This document shows positions 17,414 through 25,125 of a stretch of 38,427 nucleotides of DNA, piece by piece. This DNA comes from an uncultured Bacteroidales bacterium (GTDB lineage Bacteria > Bacteroidota > Bacteroidia > Bacteroidales > UBA932), in NCBI GenBank assembly GCA_944323775.1, contig CALUTT010000014.1, forward strand, positions 1 to 38,427, in the 5' to 3' direction. The notes under the pieces were generated by a model. The model had not been told where the DNA came from, did no database searches, and saw nothing but the letters and a program-made list of their open reading frames with translations. The position numbers and the translations under genes were made by a program. Every line of letters starts with the position of its first letter. The first letter of the stretch is position 1.

Positions 17414-18040
17414 ATGCACATCGCCATAGCAGGAAACATAGGTAGCGGCAAGACTACACTTACCAGAATGCTTGCTCAGAGGTATGGATGGACTCCAAAG
17501 TACGAGTCCGTCGACTTCAATCCGTATCTGGCCGATTTCTACGAGGATATGGCCAGGTGGTCTTTCAACCTGCAGATTTACTTTCTGAACAAGCGTTTCA
17601 AGGATGTCGTCGAGATTTCGAAGACTGACGACATAATAGTGCAGGACAGGACAATCTTCGAGGATGCCAGGATCTTTGCCCCGAACCTTCATGACATGGG
17701 GCTGATGAGCACAAGGGATTTCGAGAACTACACGGATCTGTTCAACCTGATGATGTCTCTGGTAGGCTATCCGGATCTGCTGATATATCTCCGGTCCTCG
17801 ATTCCGAACCTGATCGCCCAGATCCAGAAGAGGGGTCGCGACTACGAAAAGAGCATACGTATAGATTATCTGAACGGACTCAACGAGAAATACGAGGCCT
17901 GGATCAAGGAATATCCGGGCAATCTGCTAGTCATCGATGCAGACAAGATTAAGTTCGGAAACAGCCCGGAGGACTTCGACAAGGTGACCGACATGATCGA
18001 TGCCCAGCTGTACGGACTCTTTACCCAGGACAAGGATTGA
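17414..18040 (+). CDS. Deoxynucleoside kinase, second of a tandem pair
   Basis: Paralogue of the preceding gene, 208 residues, aligned without gaps and roughly two-thirds identical by eye. P-loop GNIGSGKTT at 7-15, Glu31 in KYES, QDRTIFED at 77-84 and lid RGRDYEK are all present. Unlike the first copy it keeps the base-contact Gln at position 54 (NLQIYFLNKRF), the pattern of known bacterial dAK/dGK enzymes. Lactobacilli are known to encode tandem dGK/dAK subunits that form a heterodimer, and a similar partnership is possible here but is inference. A short extra tail (TQDKD) ends the protein. It has its own promoter and is followed after 20 bases by the acyl-CoA ligase. Confidence 0.92.
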   Translation: MHIAIAGNIGSGKTTLTRMLAQRYGWTPKYESVDFNPYLADFYEDMARWSFNLQIYFLNKRFKDVVEISKTDDIIVQDRTIFEDARIFAPNLHDMGLMSTRDFENYTDLFNLMMSLVGYPDLLIYLRSSIPNLIAQIQKRGRDYEKSIRIDYLNGLNEKYEAWIKEYPGNLLVIDADKIKFGNSPEDFDKVTDMIDAQLYGLFTQDKD

Positions 18041-18060
18041 CATTCAACACCGATCAGCTT

Positions 18061-19974
18061 ATGTCAGACAAAAGACCAACAATCATTGATTTCGTAAAGA
18101 AATACACGACCATCTATGCCGACCATACATTCCTCCGGGAGAAGTCGGGCGGCGAGTGGCGTGAGACAACTTTTGCCCAGACGCACAGGCAGGGCATGCT
18201 CCTGGGTGCGGGATTCATGGCCTTGGGCCTTGAAAAAGGGGAGAAAGTGGCTCTTATTTCCGAGGGCCGCAACCAGTGGATCTTTACGGAACTCGGAATT
18301 CTGTATGCAGGAGGCGTCAATGTGCCGCTGTCGTTCAAGCTGGAGTCAGACACGGACCTGACCTTCCGTATCAACCATTCCGATTCCCGTTTCATCGTGG
18401 CTTCCCAGACGCAGATTGACAAGATCCGCAGGGTCAGGGACAAGTGCCCGGCACTTGAAAAAGTGATCGTAATGGATGACATCGCACTGGAAGAAGGCGA
18501 GATGTATCTTGCGGAGCTGTACTCGATGGGAGAAAAATTCCTGGCTGAACATCCGGGAGAACTCGAGGCGAGAATGGATTCGGTCGGTCCGGACGACTAT
18601 GCCAACATCAGCTACACCTCTGGGACCACTGCGGATCCCAAGGGCATACTGCTCACCCACAGGAACTATACCGCCAATGTCGAACAGGCCCGCTCGGTCA
18701 TCGGTGTCGACGAGGGGTCGGTGATGCTTATAATTCTTCCTCTCGACCACTGTTTCGCCCATGTGGCCGGTTTCTACGTGATGATGAGCTACGGGGGCAG
18801 CGTGGCCACGGTCCCTTGCGGAAAGAGTACCGTCACTCTGCTCAAGAACATTCCAGTTGCCATACGTGAAGTGCGTCCGCATGTGCTGCTTTCGGTGCCG
18901 ACTCTCTCAAAGAACTTCAAGAAAAGTTTTGAGAGCGCAATCAGGAAGAAAGGTCCGTTCGTCGAGAAACTCTATGAATTCGGACTGCGGAACGCAATTG
19001 CCTATAACAGGGAATACTACAATGCAGGAAAACCGTGGTGGAAGCTCTGGTGGCGCAAACCGGTCAACTGTGTGATAGACAAACTTGTCTTCTCGAAAAT
19101 CAGGGAAGGCTTCGGTGGCCGCCTCAGGTTCTTTGTCGGCGGAGGCGCCCTTCTGGACATCGAACTCCAGAAGTATTTCTGTGCCATAGGCATGCCGATA
19201 TTCCAGGGATACGGCCTGTCTGAGGCTACGCCGGTAATCTGCGCGAATTCCGAGGGACATGCCAGGTTCGGCTCATCCGGACGCATAGTCCAGCCCCTGG
19301 ATCTGAAGATCTGTGACGACGAGGGAAACGCGCTGCCGCTCGGCGAGACGGGAGAGATTGTCATACGCGGTGAAAACGTCATGGCAGGGTACTGGAAGAA
19401 TCCCGAGGCGACGGCCCGGACCATAGTCGACGGATGGCTCCATACCGGCGACCGCGGTTATCTGTGCCGTGAGGATCCCCGCTTCCTGTATGTCACCGGG
19501 CGTTTCAAGAGTCTTCTCATCGCATCCGACGGCGAAAAATATTCCCCTGAAGGATACGAAGACAGTCTGGCCGACGGTTCGAGGTTCATTGAGTCTTCAA
19601 TGCTTTACAACAGCCAGAGTCCGTATACGGTGGTGCTTGTGATACCGAACAAGGCCGCACTTTCCGAGGAAGTATCCAGGGCCGGGCTCGACCCGTCCAG
19701 TGAGGAGGGAAAGAAGGCCCAGCTGGAGATTATCCAGAAGGAAGTGGATGCATACAGGCCCGGCGGCCGCAAGGCCGGTCTTTTCCCTGACCGCTGGCTG
19801 CCGTCCGCGATAATTGTCGGTGATACACCTTTTACCGAGCAGAACGGGATGCTGAACACTACGATGAAAATGGTCCGCGGCAAGGTCGAAAAGTTCTACG
19901 CCGACCGAATCAGTTATGCCATGACACCCGAGGGACGCCAGCTGTTCAACGTCAGGAACATGGATTCTCTGTAG
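18061..19974 (+). CDS. Long-chain fatty acid-CoA ligase (AMP-dependent synthetase)
   Basis: Activates fatty acids to acyl-CoA through an acyl-adenylate, at the inner face of the membrane. The 637-residue protein has the AMP-binding loop YTSGTTADPKG near residue 190, QGYGLSEATPVI, WLHTGDRGY, and VTGRFKSLLIASDGEKYSPE near the hinge. A late lysine in MLNTTMKMVRGKVEKFY fits the C-terminal catalytic lysine. Length and motif spacing suit the eukaryote-like long-chain branch common in Bacteroidota. I chose ATG 18061; a TTG at 18037 overlapping the upstream stop would add eight unconserved residues. The ROK gene starts 13 bases after the stop. Confidence 0.92.
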   Translation: MSDKRPTIIDFVKKYTTIYADHTFLREKSGGEWRETTFAQTHRQGMLLGAGFMALGLEKGEKVALISEGRNQWIFTELGILYAGGVNVPLSFKLESDTDLTFRINHSDSRFIVASQTQIDKIRRVRDKCPALEKVIVMDDIALEEGEMYLAELYSMGEKFLAEHPGELEARMDSVGPDDYANISYTSGTTADPKGILLTHRNYTANVEQARSVIGVDEGSVMLIILPLDHCFAHVAGFYVMMSYGGSVATVPCGKSTVTLLKNIPVAIREVRPHVLLSVPTLSKNFKKSFESAIRKKGPFVEKLYEFGLRNAIAYNREYYNAGKPWWKLWWRKPVNCVIDKLVFSKIREGFGGRLRFFVGGGALLDIELQKYFCAIGMPIFQGYGLSEATPVICANSEGHARFGSSGRIVQPLDLKICDDEGNALPLGETGEIVIRGENVMAGYWKNPEATARTIVDGWLHTGDRGYLCREDPRFLYVTGRFKSLLIASDGEKYSPEGYEDSLADGSRFIESSMLYNSQSPYTVVLVIPNKAALSEEVSRAGLDPSSEEGKKAQLEIIQKEVDAYRPGGRKAGLFPDRWLPSAIIVGDTPFTEQNGMLNTTMKMVRGKVEKFYADRISYAMTPEGRQLFNVRNMDSL

Positions 19975-19987
19975 TATTTCTTCCGTT

Positions 19988-20950
19988 ATGGAAAACGTTT
20001 GCGTTGTCGGAATAGACATAGGAGGCCAGACCTCCAAGATCGGAGTCGTTGACCGCAATGGGGAGATACTTGCCAGAAAGGTCATTCGTTCCGATGTGTA
20101 CGGATCGGATTTCCGTGCTTATGTGACTTCCCTGTCTGCTGCAGTCGACGAAGTTGTCGGTGAAGCAGGAGCGAAAGGACGCGTCACAGGCATAGGAGTC
20201 GGGGCGCCCAATGCCAATCATTATACCGGACAGATATGCCAGGCTCCTAATCTTGAGTGGGCTGCGGGACGTTGTGTCGATTTTGCCTCAATGCTTTCTT
20301 CCGCCCAGGGCGGACTGCCTGTGTCGATTACCAATGATGCCAATGCCGCCGCGATGGGGGAGAGGCGTTACGGGGTGGCTGCCGGCATGGATGACTTCAT
20401 CATGATAACGCTCGGCACTGGTGTCGGCAGCGGCATAGTCATAGGCGGACGTCTGGTATACGGTCATGACGGCATGGCCGGAGAGCTTGGCCATGTGTGT
20501 GTCGTGCGCGACGGCGGGCGGAGCTGCGGATGCGGCAAGCACGGCTGTCTGGAGACTTACTGTTCCGCTACCGGAGTGGCGAGAACGGCACGTGAATGGC
20601 TTGCTGCCGATGACACTCCGTCACTGCTCCGGAATTATGACACTCTGGATTCCCGCGCCGTGTATGAGGCTGCAAAACAGGGAGATCCGCTGGCACTGCG
20701 CATTTTCGAATATACGGGCACGATTCTTGGACGCGCCATGGCTGATTTTGCGGCTTTCAGCTCTCCGGAAGCCTTCGTCCTGTTCGGCGGCCTCGCAAGG
20801 GCCGGGGAGTTCCTTTATGAACCGGTGAGAACCGCCATGGAAGACAATCTGCTTCCGGTGTGGAAAGGCAAGATAAAGATATTGTTCTCCAAACTGAAGG
20901 AGTCCGATGCCGCGATACTCGGTGCGTCGGCCCTTGCATGGGAAGATTGA
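19988..20950 (+). CDS. ROK family sugar kinase, probable glucokinase
   Basis: Phosphorylates glucose or a related hexose with ATP in the cytoplasm. The 320-residue protein shows the phosphate-binding GIDIGGQTSKIG at the N terminus, the catalytic Asp in NDANAAAMGE, TLGTGVGSGIV, the sugar-binding AGELGH and the ROK zinc motif CGCGKHGCLETYCS. No N-terminal DNA-binding domain is present, so it is an enzyme and not a ROK repressor. Glucokinase is the usual activity of this group, but N-acetylated sugars cannot be excluded. It follows the acyl-CoA ligase by 13 bases; a GH3 glucosidase that could supply glucose lies nearby on the other strand. Confidence 0.9.
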   Translation: MENVCVVGIDIGGQTSKIGVVDRNGEILARKVIRSDVYGSDFRAYVTSLSAAVDEVVGEAGAKGRVTGIGVGAPNANHYTGQICQAPNLEWAAGRCVDFASMLSSAQGGLPVSITNDANAAAMGERRYGVAAGMDDFIMITLGTGVGSGIVIGGRLVYGHDGMAGELGHVCVVRDGGRSCGCGKHGCLETYCSATGVARTAREWLAADDTPSLLRNYDTLDSRAVYEAAKQGDPLALRIFEYTGTILGRAMADFAAFSSPEAFVLFGGLARAGEFLYEPVRTAMEDNLLPVWKGKIKILFSKLKESDAAILGASALAWED

Positions 20951-20978
20951 ATGTTTCAAAACCAAACAATAATCAAAA

Positions 20979-21761
20979 ATGAAAAGGAATTCTATTGTTG
21001 CGGCCCTCATTGCGGGCCTGACAGTCGTGGCCTGCAATAACCAGACTGCCGACAAAAGCACGTCCGCTGAAGGCGGAGATGCTGAACTGAAGACTGCGAA
21101 GGATTATCTTCCTTCAAAGGCAGAGGTTGACTCAGTGAGCTATCTTATGGGAGTCAATTTCGGAGTTTTCATGAAGTCCTACGGTTTTACCGGCCTGAGT
21201 TATTCAAGACTGGTCGACGGAATCAAGGACTGCATGGATGCCGAAGGCGACATGCGCTCGGCGGATTTCGCCTCTCAGCTGGAGTATTCTCCCGAGTCAA
21301 TCAACAGTGCCTTCAACGCATATCTTGAGAAGAGGAACAACTACGAGGCGATGCTCAACAAGGAGGAGTCAGAGAAGTTCCTCAAGCAGAATGCTTCAAA
21401 GGAGGGCATAGTAGAGCTGGAGTCCGGCCTGCAGTACCAGATTCTGGAGCCCGGAAACGATGTTCATCCCGCTCTCGGTGATACGGTATACGTTCACTAT
21501 GTGGGAACCCTTCTTGACGGCACCGTGTTCGACCAGACCGTAGAGGAGAACGATGCGGTGGCTCTCCCTCTGGCCGGAGTGATACGCGGATGGCAGGAAG
21601 GCCTTCCTCTCATAGGAGAAGGCGGACACATAATGCTTTATGTTCCCTCCGATCTCGGATATGGCCGTCAGGGCAATCCCGTGATAAAGCCCAACTCTGC
21701 TCTTGTCTTCGACGTGAAGCTGGAGAAGGTCGGCAAGGCCGCATCGACAGAGGCTGAATAA
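20979..21761 (+). CDS. FKBP-type peptidyl-prolyl cis-trans isomerase, lipoprotein
   Basis: Folding helper for exported proteins, anchored by lipid on the periplasmic side. The 260-residue product has a lipoprotein signal (IAGLTVVAC, modified Cys at 19), a low-complexity linker, an N-terminal helical dimerisation region as in FkpA/Mip (VDSVSYLMGVNFGVFMKSYG...FNAYLEKRNNYEAML) and a C-terminal FKBP domain from about residue 145 (GDTVYVHYVGTLLDGTVFDQT; PLAGVIRGWQEGLPLIGEGG; IPSDLGYG-like VPSDLGYG). The active-site aromatic and Asp residues are conserved. A strong hairpin terminator follows 24 bases after the stop. Confidence 0.93.
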   Translation: MKRNSIVAALIAGLTVVACNNQTADKSTSAEGGDAELKTAKDYLPSKAEVDSVSYLMGVNFGVFMKSYGFTGLSYSRLVDGIKDCMDAEGDMRSADFASQLEYSPESINSAFNAYLEKRNNYEAMLNKEESEKFLKQNASKEGIVELESGLQYQILEPGNDVHPALGDTVYVHYVGTLLDGTVFDQTVEENDAVALPLAGVIRGWQEGLPLIGEGGHIMLYVPSDLGYGRQGNPVIKPNSALVFDVKLEKVGKAASTEAE

Positions 21762-21785
21762 GACCGCGTAATCCTGATAAACTGA

Positions 21786-21824
21786 AAGAGGCTGGCACAA
21801 AGTTCCGCTTTGTGCCAGCCTCTT
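21786..21824. terminator. Bidirectional hairpin terminator
   Basis: Perfect 17-base inverted repeat AAGAGGCTGGCACAAAG (21786-21802) and its complement (21808-21824) around a TTCCG loop. It lies between the convergent FKBP and serA genes, 24 and 20 bases from their stops. The AAGAGGCTG/CAGCCTCTT ends resemble many Bacteroidota terminators. There is only a weak T-rich tail on each side. Confidence 0.82.
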
Positions 21825-21844
21825 GTCTTCAACTGCATCCGGGG

Positions 21845-22765
21845 CTACCTGTTTACCTGGAATGTGGTGTCCCCGTCCTTGAAGAATCCGACAATCTGAC
21901 GGGCGGCCGCCAGACCGGCGTTGATGTTGGCTTCCGCCGTCTGGGCTCCCATCTTCTTCGGCGTCGCGAAGACTCTCAGTCCGAATTCCTGGGACATCTG
22001 GGCCAAGTTGTCCGGCGCCACATCTGTGGCGTACTTCAGGTCTTCCCTCTGTTCGAGAGCCTTGAAAAGCCCGTCCTCGTCTATTACTTCCTTGCGGGCG
22101 GTATTGATGAGCGTCGCGCCTTGCGGCATGCTGGAAACGAGACTGTATCCTATTGACTTTACCGTCTGCGGGGTGGCCGGAATGTGTATGCTGACGAAGT
22201 CACAGCTGGAGTAGAGTTCTTCAGCAGTGTCGACGGGCTGTACTCCGGCGGCGGCTATGGTGTCGGCGGAGAGGAATGGGTCGGTGGCCTTGACCTTCAT
22301 TCCGAGCGCCGCGGCCTTGGCTGCGACAAGCCTGCCTACGTTGCCGAATGCCTGGATTCCGAGAGTCTTGCCGAGAATCTCAGACCCTGTGGCGGGAGTG
22401 AACTGCCCTCTGGACATGAATATCATCATTGCTATGGCCAGTTCGGCCACTGCGTTTGAGTTCTGCCCTGGCGTGTTCATTACGACTATGCCTTTGGCAC
22501 TGCATGCTTTCAGGTCTATGTTGTCATAGCCTGCTCCTGCCCTGACTATTATCTTCAGGCGTGGAGCCGCCGCCACGATCTCTTCCGTCACCTTGTCCGA
22601 ACGGACTATCATTGCGTCTGCGTCTGCGGCCGCCTTGGCAAGCTCATCGGCGGATGAATATTTCTCGAGAACGGACAGCTTGTGCCCTGCGGTCTCGACG
22701 ATGTTCTTTATGCCAGCCACAGCTGCCGCGGCGAATGGCTTCTGGGTTGCAAGCAGAATTTTCAT
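21845..22765 (-). CDS. serA: D-3-phosphoglycerate dehydrogenase, short lysine-type
   Basis: First step of serine synthesis: 3-phosphoglycerate plus NAD to 3-phosphohydroxypyruvate. The 306-residue product has substrate-binding [11 protein letters not shown] (75-84), a nucleotide loop GIQAFGNVG (136-144) in which the first Gly of GxGxxG is Ala, and Arg224 in NTARKEVID. The usual catalytic His motif TPHIGA reads TPKKMGA at 268-274, so Lys replaces His. This matches the lysine-type (IIIK) enzymes described from Entamoeba and Bacteroides. There is no ACT domain, so no classical serine feedback site. The ATG overlaps the serC stop by 4 bases (ATGA). Confidence 0.93.
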   Translation of the reverse strand: MKILLATQKPFAAAAVAGIKNIVETAGHKLSVLEKYSSADELAKAAADADAMIVRSDKVTEEIVAAAPRLKIIVRAGAGYDNIDLKACSAKGIVVMNTPGQNSNAVAELAIAMMIFMSRGQFTPATGSEILGKTLGIQAFGNVGRLVAAKAAALGMKVKATDPFLSADTIAAAGVQPVDTAEELYSSCDFVSIHIPATPQTVKSIGYSLVSSMPQGATLINTARKEVIDEDGLFKALEQREDLKYATDVAPDNLAQMSQEFGLRVFATPKKMGAQTAEANINAGLAAARQIVGFFKDGDTTFQVNR

Positions 22766-23838
22766 TTCTTATGGATTTTTTCGAATTCCTGCATGCAGGC
22801 GACGAGGGCCTCGACGTCCTCCATGGTGCATGCATTGTAGAGGGATGCCCTGAATCCTCCGACTGACCTGTGGCCCTTGATGCCTACCATGCCGTGGGCC
22901 TTTGAGAATGAGAGGAATTCGTCCTGGAGCTGCTCGTTCCCCTCCGACATCACGAAGCAGACGTTCATGATGGAGCGGTCTTCCCTGGCGGCAGTTCCCG
23001 TGAAGAGCGAGTTCCTGTCGATCTCTGCATAGAGAGTCTCTGCCTTCCTGACATCCAGTTCATGGATGGCGTCTATGCCTCCGATGCTTTTCAGCCATTT
23101 GAGGGTCTCGTTCATCACGAAAATCGCGAAGACGGGAGGCGTGTTGAACATGGATTCCTTGTCGATGTGCACGCGGTAGTCGAGCATAGTCGGAATGTGC
23201 CGGCTCACCTTGCCCAGCGAGTCTTTCCTGATGATTGCGAAACTGACTCCGGCAGGCCCGGCATTTTTCTGTGCCCCTCCGTATATAAGAGCGTATTTGG
23301 ATACGTCCACCTTGCGGGACAGTATGTCGGACGACATGTCGGCGATCAGAGGAACGGGTGATTCGGGGTCGGATTTGAGTTCCGTGCCGTAGATGGTATT
23401 GTTGGTCGTGACATGGAAGTAGTCGAGATCGGAAGGTATCTGATAGTCCTTCGGGATGTAGGAGAAGTTCCTGTCTGCGGATGACGCCACGGCGACGGCA
23501 TTGCCCAGACCCTGTGCTTCCTTGAGAGCCTTCCTGGCCCAGACTCCGGTCTCCAGATATCCTGCCTTGTGCTCCAGATAGTTCATCGCCACGCAGAGGA
23601 ACTCCATGCTGGCGCCTCCGCCGAGGAATACGACCTCGTGAGTGTCAGGGATGTTGAGTATTTCTTTCCACAGCGACCGGCATTCGTCCATAACTTCTCC
23701 CCACTCCTTGCTGCGGTGTGAAACAGATATCAGGGAAATGCCTGTTCCCTTGAAATCCTTGAGGGCGTCGATAGTTTTGTCTATGGCCACCTGCGGCAAC
23801 AGGCAAGGCCCTGCGTTGAAGACATGCAATTTACCCAT
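22762..23838 (-). CDS. serC: Phosphoserine aminotransferase
   Basis: PLP enzyme converting 3-phosphohydroxypyruvate and glutamate to phosphoserine. The 358-residue product starts at [15 protein letters not shown], where the conserved N terminus begins; the frame is open 12 codons further upstream, but those codons overlap the end of yigZ and look unconserved. SHRSKEW (40-46) and FLGGGAS (71-77) bind substrate and cofactor, and Lys191 in [12 protein letters not shown] is the PLP lysine. It overlaps serA by ATGA, and lies 13 bases after yigZ. A promoter-like sequence in the yigZ 3' end could drive serC-serA separately. Confidence 0.95.
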   Translation of the reverse strand: MGKLHVFNAGPCLLPQVAIDKTIDALKDFKGTGISLISVSHRSKEWGEVMDECRSLWKEILNIPDTHEVVFLGGGASMEFLCVAMNYLEHKAGYLETGVWARKALKEAQGLGNAVAVASSADRNFSYIPKDYQIPSDLDYFHVTTNNTIYGTELKSDPESPVPLIADMSSDILSRKVDVSKYALIYGGAQKNAGPAGVSFAIIRKDSLGKVSRHIPTMLDYRVHIDKESMFNTPPVFAIFVMNETLKWLKSIGGIDAIHELDVRKAETLYAEIDRNSLFTGTAAREDRSIMNVCFVMSEGNEQLQDEFLSFSKAHGMVGIKGHRSVGGFRASLYNACTMEDVEALVACMQEFEKIHKK

Positions 23839-23851
23839 AACTTGTGTTTTT

Positions 23852-24451
23852 TTATTGGTCAATAAAGGTATCAATTTTTCTCAATCTTTCCAAGAGTGTA
23901 TCCCTGGAGGACATCCGTGCGAACACCTCCACCGAGCATTCGTTCATGAAAGACTGGTTGCGCTGAGGGACTTCCATGTCCTTGAGGACCTTCATGACGG
24001 CAGGAAGAGTGTCGTAGCTGAATTTAAGTTCCAGCCATTCTCCCGCAGTCTTTTCGCATATCTGCGCGTTGTCCAGTGCGTCGGCGGTGGCGCTCCTGTA
24101 TGCCCTGATGAGTCCCGGTATGCCGAGCTTGATGCCTCCGAAATACCTTACTACGACAACCATGATGTCTTTGAGGGACCGGGAGTCAATCTGCCCGAGT
24201 ATCTGCCTCCCGGCCGATCCTGCCGGTTCCCCGTCGTCTCCGGCTTTCCACACCTGACCCTCCCGGCCTATCCGGTATGCATAGCAGCGGTGTCTCGCGT
24301 CATGGTATTCCTTTCTCGCTTCGTCAAGTATCGTCCTTGCTTCGCCTTCACTTTCTATGGGATATGCGAGGGCGATGAACCGGCTGCCCTTGTCCCTGTA
24401 CAGCCCCTCGGAGCGGCAGGCTATGCTGAAGTATGTGTCTTTTGCGCTCAT
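23852..24451 (-). CDS. YigZ / IMPACT family protein (UPF0029)
   Basis: Conserved protein of 199 residues with the IMPACT-family N-terminal domain: [28 protein letters not shown] near 71-85 and [22 protein letters not shown] (read in part) near 97-118. A C-terminal ferredoxin-like domain follows, as in E. coli YigZ. The biochemical role of the bacterial protein is not settled; the eukaryotic IMPACT protein regulates the Gcn2 kinase. It heads the yigZ-serC-serA unit and is divergent from the acidic protein gene across only 40 bases. Confidence 0.92.
   Translation of the reverse strand: MSAKDTYFSIACRSEGLYRDKGSRFIALAYPIESEGEARTILDEARKEYHDARHRCYAYRIGREGQVWKAGDDGEPAGSAGRQILGQIDSRSLKDIMVVVVRYFGGIKLGIPGLIRAYRSATADALDNAQICEKTAGEWLELKFSYDTLPAVMKVLKDMEVPQRNQSFMNECSVEVFARMSSRDTLLERLRKIDTFIDQ
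23863..23893 (-). promoter_or_regulatory. Putative internal promoter for serC-serA
   Basis: Within the last codons of yigZ, minus strand: TTG (revcomp of 23891-23893), 20-base spacer, TACCTTTA (23863-23870), one mismatch from TAnnTTTG. The serC ATG is 24 bases downstream. Confidence 0.36.
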
Positions 24452-24459
24452 GGCAGAGT

Positions 24460-24490
24460 CAAAATTAAGTATATTTTAGTATCTTCGCAA
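24460..24490 (-). promoter_or_regulatory. Putative promoter of yigZ
   Basis: Minus strand: TTG (revcomp of 24488-24490), 20-base spacer, TAATTTTG (24460-24467), an exact -7 match ending eight bases before the yigZ ATG. The -33 element lies right beside the start codon of the divergent gene. Confidence 0.48.
24480..24487 (+). promoter_or_regulatory. Putative -7 box TATCTTCG of the acidic protein gene
   Basis: TATCTTCG is one base from TAnnTTTG and ends four bases before the ATG, so the message would be nearly leaderless. It is only 12 bases from the divergent -7 box. The same octamer occurs upstream of the DUF1015 gene. Confidence 0.38.
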
Positions 24491-24491
24491 T

Positions 24492-25052
24492 ATGGTTTAC
24501 AGATATAGGATAACCCTTGCGGGTATCAAGGGCTTCTTCAGGGTGTATGCGGTCAATTCCCGGAATTCACTCTACACTTTTCACAAGCAGATACGGTCCG
24601 ACCTGGAATTCCCGGTCGACCAGCCGATATTGTTCAAGGCGCTGGATGAGTCAGGAAATGTCCTGGCGCGATATGCTCTGGTGGATCTCGGGTACGGGAC
24701 GGTAGACGAGGTCACTCTTGCCGACACTGTCAAGGCCGGGGTAGCGAGTTTCGTGTATTTCTATGACATCCAGTCTAAAAAGAGTGTCATAATAACGTTT
24801 GAGGGTCAGGATGAGAAGGAGGATACGGCTGTGCCGAAGTTGCTTGAGTCCAAGGGACCCGTTCCCGCAGAGTTTGACAACGGATATGTCGCTTTCGAGG
24901 ATCTTCCGACCGACAACAGGAAGCCGAGACCTTCCGGCGGAGGTGATGATGACGACGATGACGATGATGATGACGACGATGAAAACGACTCCGGAGATGA
25001 CGACATCGAGGAAGAAGAATTAATATATGACGAAGAAGAAGACCGCTCTTAA
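24492..25052 (+). CDS. pRiA4b ORF-3-like (IS1096 passenger-like) protein with acidic tail
   Basis: 186 residues. The N-terminal two thirds (YRYRITLAGIKGFFRVYAV; FHKQIRSDLEF; LVDLGYGTVDEVTLADTV; ASFVYFYDI) resembles the plasmid pRiA4b ORF-3-like fold, often annotated as IS1096 passenger TnpR-like. Nothing mobile is visible nearby, and such genes are usual chromosomal residents in Bacteroidota. The tail is extremely acidic: 12 aspartates in a row at about residues 152-163, then mixed Asp/Glu. Its function is unknown; an acidic tail may bind basic proteins or metal. The final codons and stop lie inside the terminator hairpin. Family assignment is moderately sure. Confidence 0.82.
   Translation: MVYRYRITLAGIKGFFRVYAVNSRNSLYTFHKQIRSDLEFPVDQPILFKALDESGNVLARYALVDLGYGTVDEVTLADTVKAGVASFVYFYDIQSKKSVIITFEGQDEKEDTAVPKLLESKGPVPAEFDNGYVAFEDLPTDNRKPRPSGGGDDDDDDDDDDDDENDSGDDDIEEEELIYDEEEDRS
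24945..24980 (+). repeat. GAY trinucleotide tract encoding twelve Asp
   Basis: Twelve consecutive GAT/GAC codons in mixed order. Being a codon repeat, length changes would alter the acidic tail without a frameshift. Confidence 0.85.
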
Positions 25053-25072
25053 GCGGTCTTCCTTGTTTTTTT
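25038..25072 (+). terminator. Intrinsic terminator overlapping a stop codon
   Basis: Stem GAAGACCGCT (25038-25047) and AGCGGTCTTC (25052-25061) around a CTTA loop, followed by CTTGTTTTTTT. The stem includes the last four sense codons of the acidic protein gene, and its TAA stop (25050-25052) spans loop and stem. Confidence 0.88.
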
Positions 25073-25093
25073 GATATTTATTCATTATCTTCG
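25063..25093 (+). promoter_or_regulatory. Putative promoter of the DUF1015 gene
   Basis: TTG (25063-25065), 20-base spacer, TATCTTCG (25086-25093). The ATG at 25126 is 32 bases further. TAACTTTT at 25112-25119 is a second, weaker -7 candidate closer to the ATG. Confidence 0.35.
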
Positions 25094-25125
25094 GTAATAC
25101 ATTATGACCAATAACTTTTTGATTT

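Noticed and set aside
24945-24980. Asp codon tract as a phase-variation repeat
   Set aside because: Unit length is three and the codons alternate GAT/GAC irregularly, so slippage would not switch the frame and is limited.
24492-25052. pRiA4b ORF-3-like gene as a mobile element remnant
   Set aside because: No transposase, terminal repeats or target duplication nearby; promoter and base composition match neighbours.
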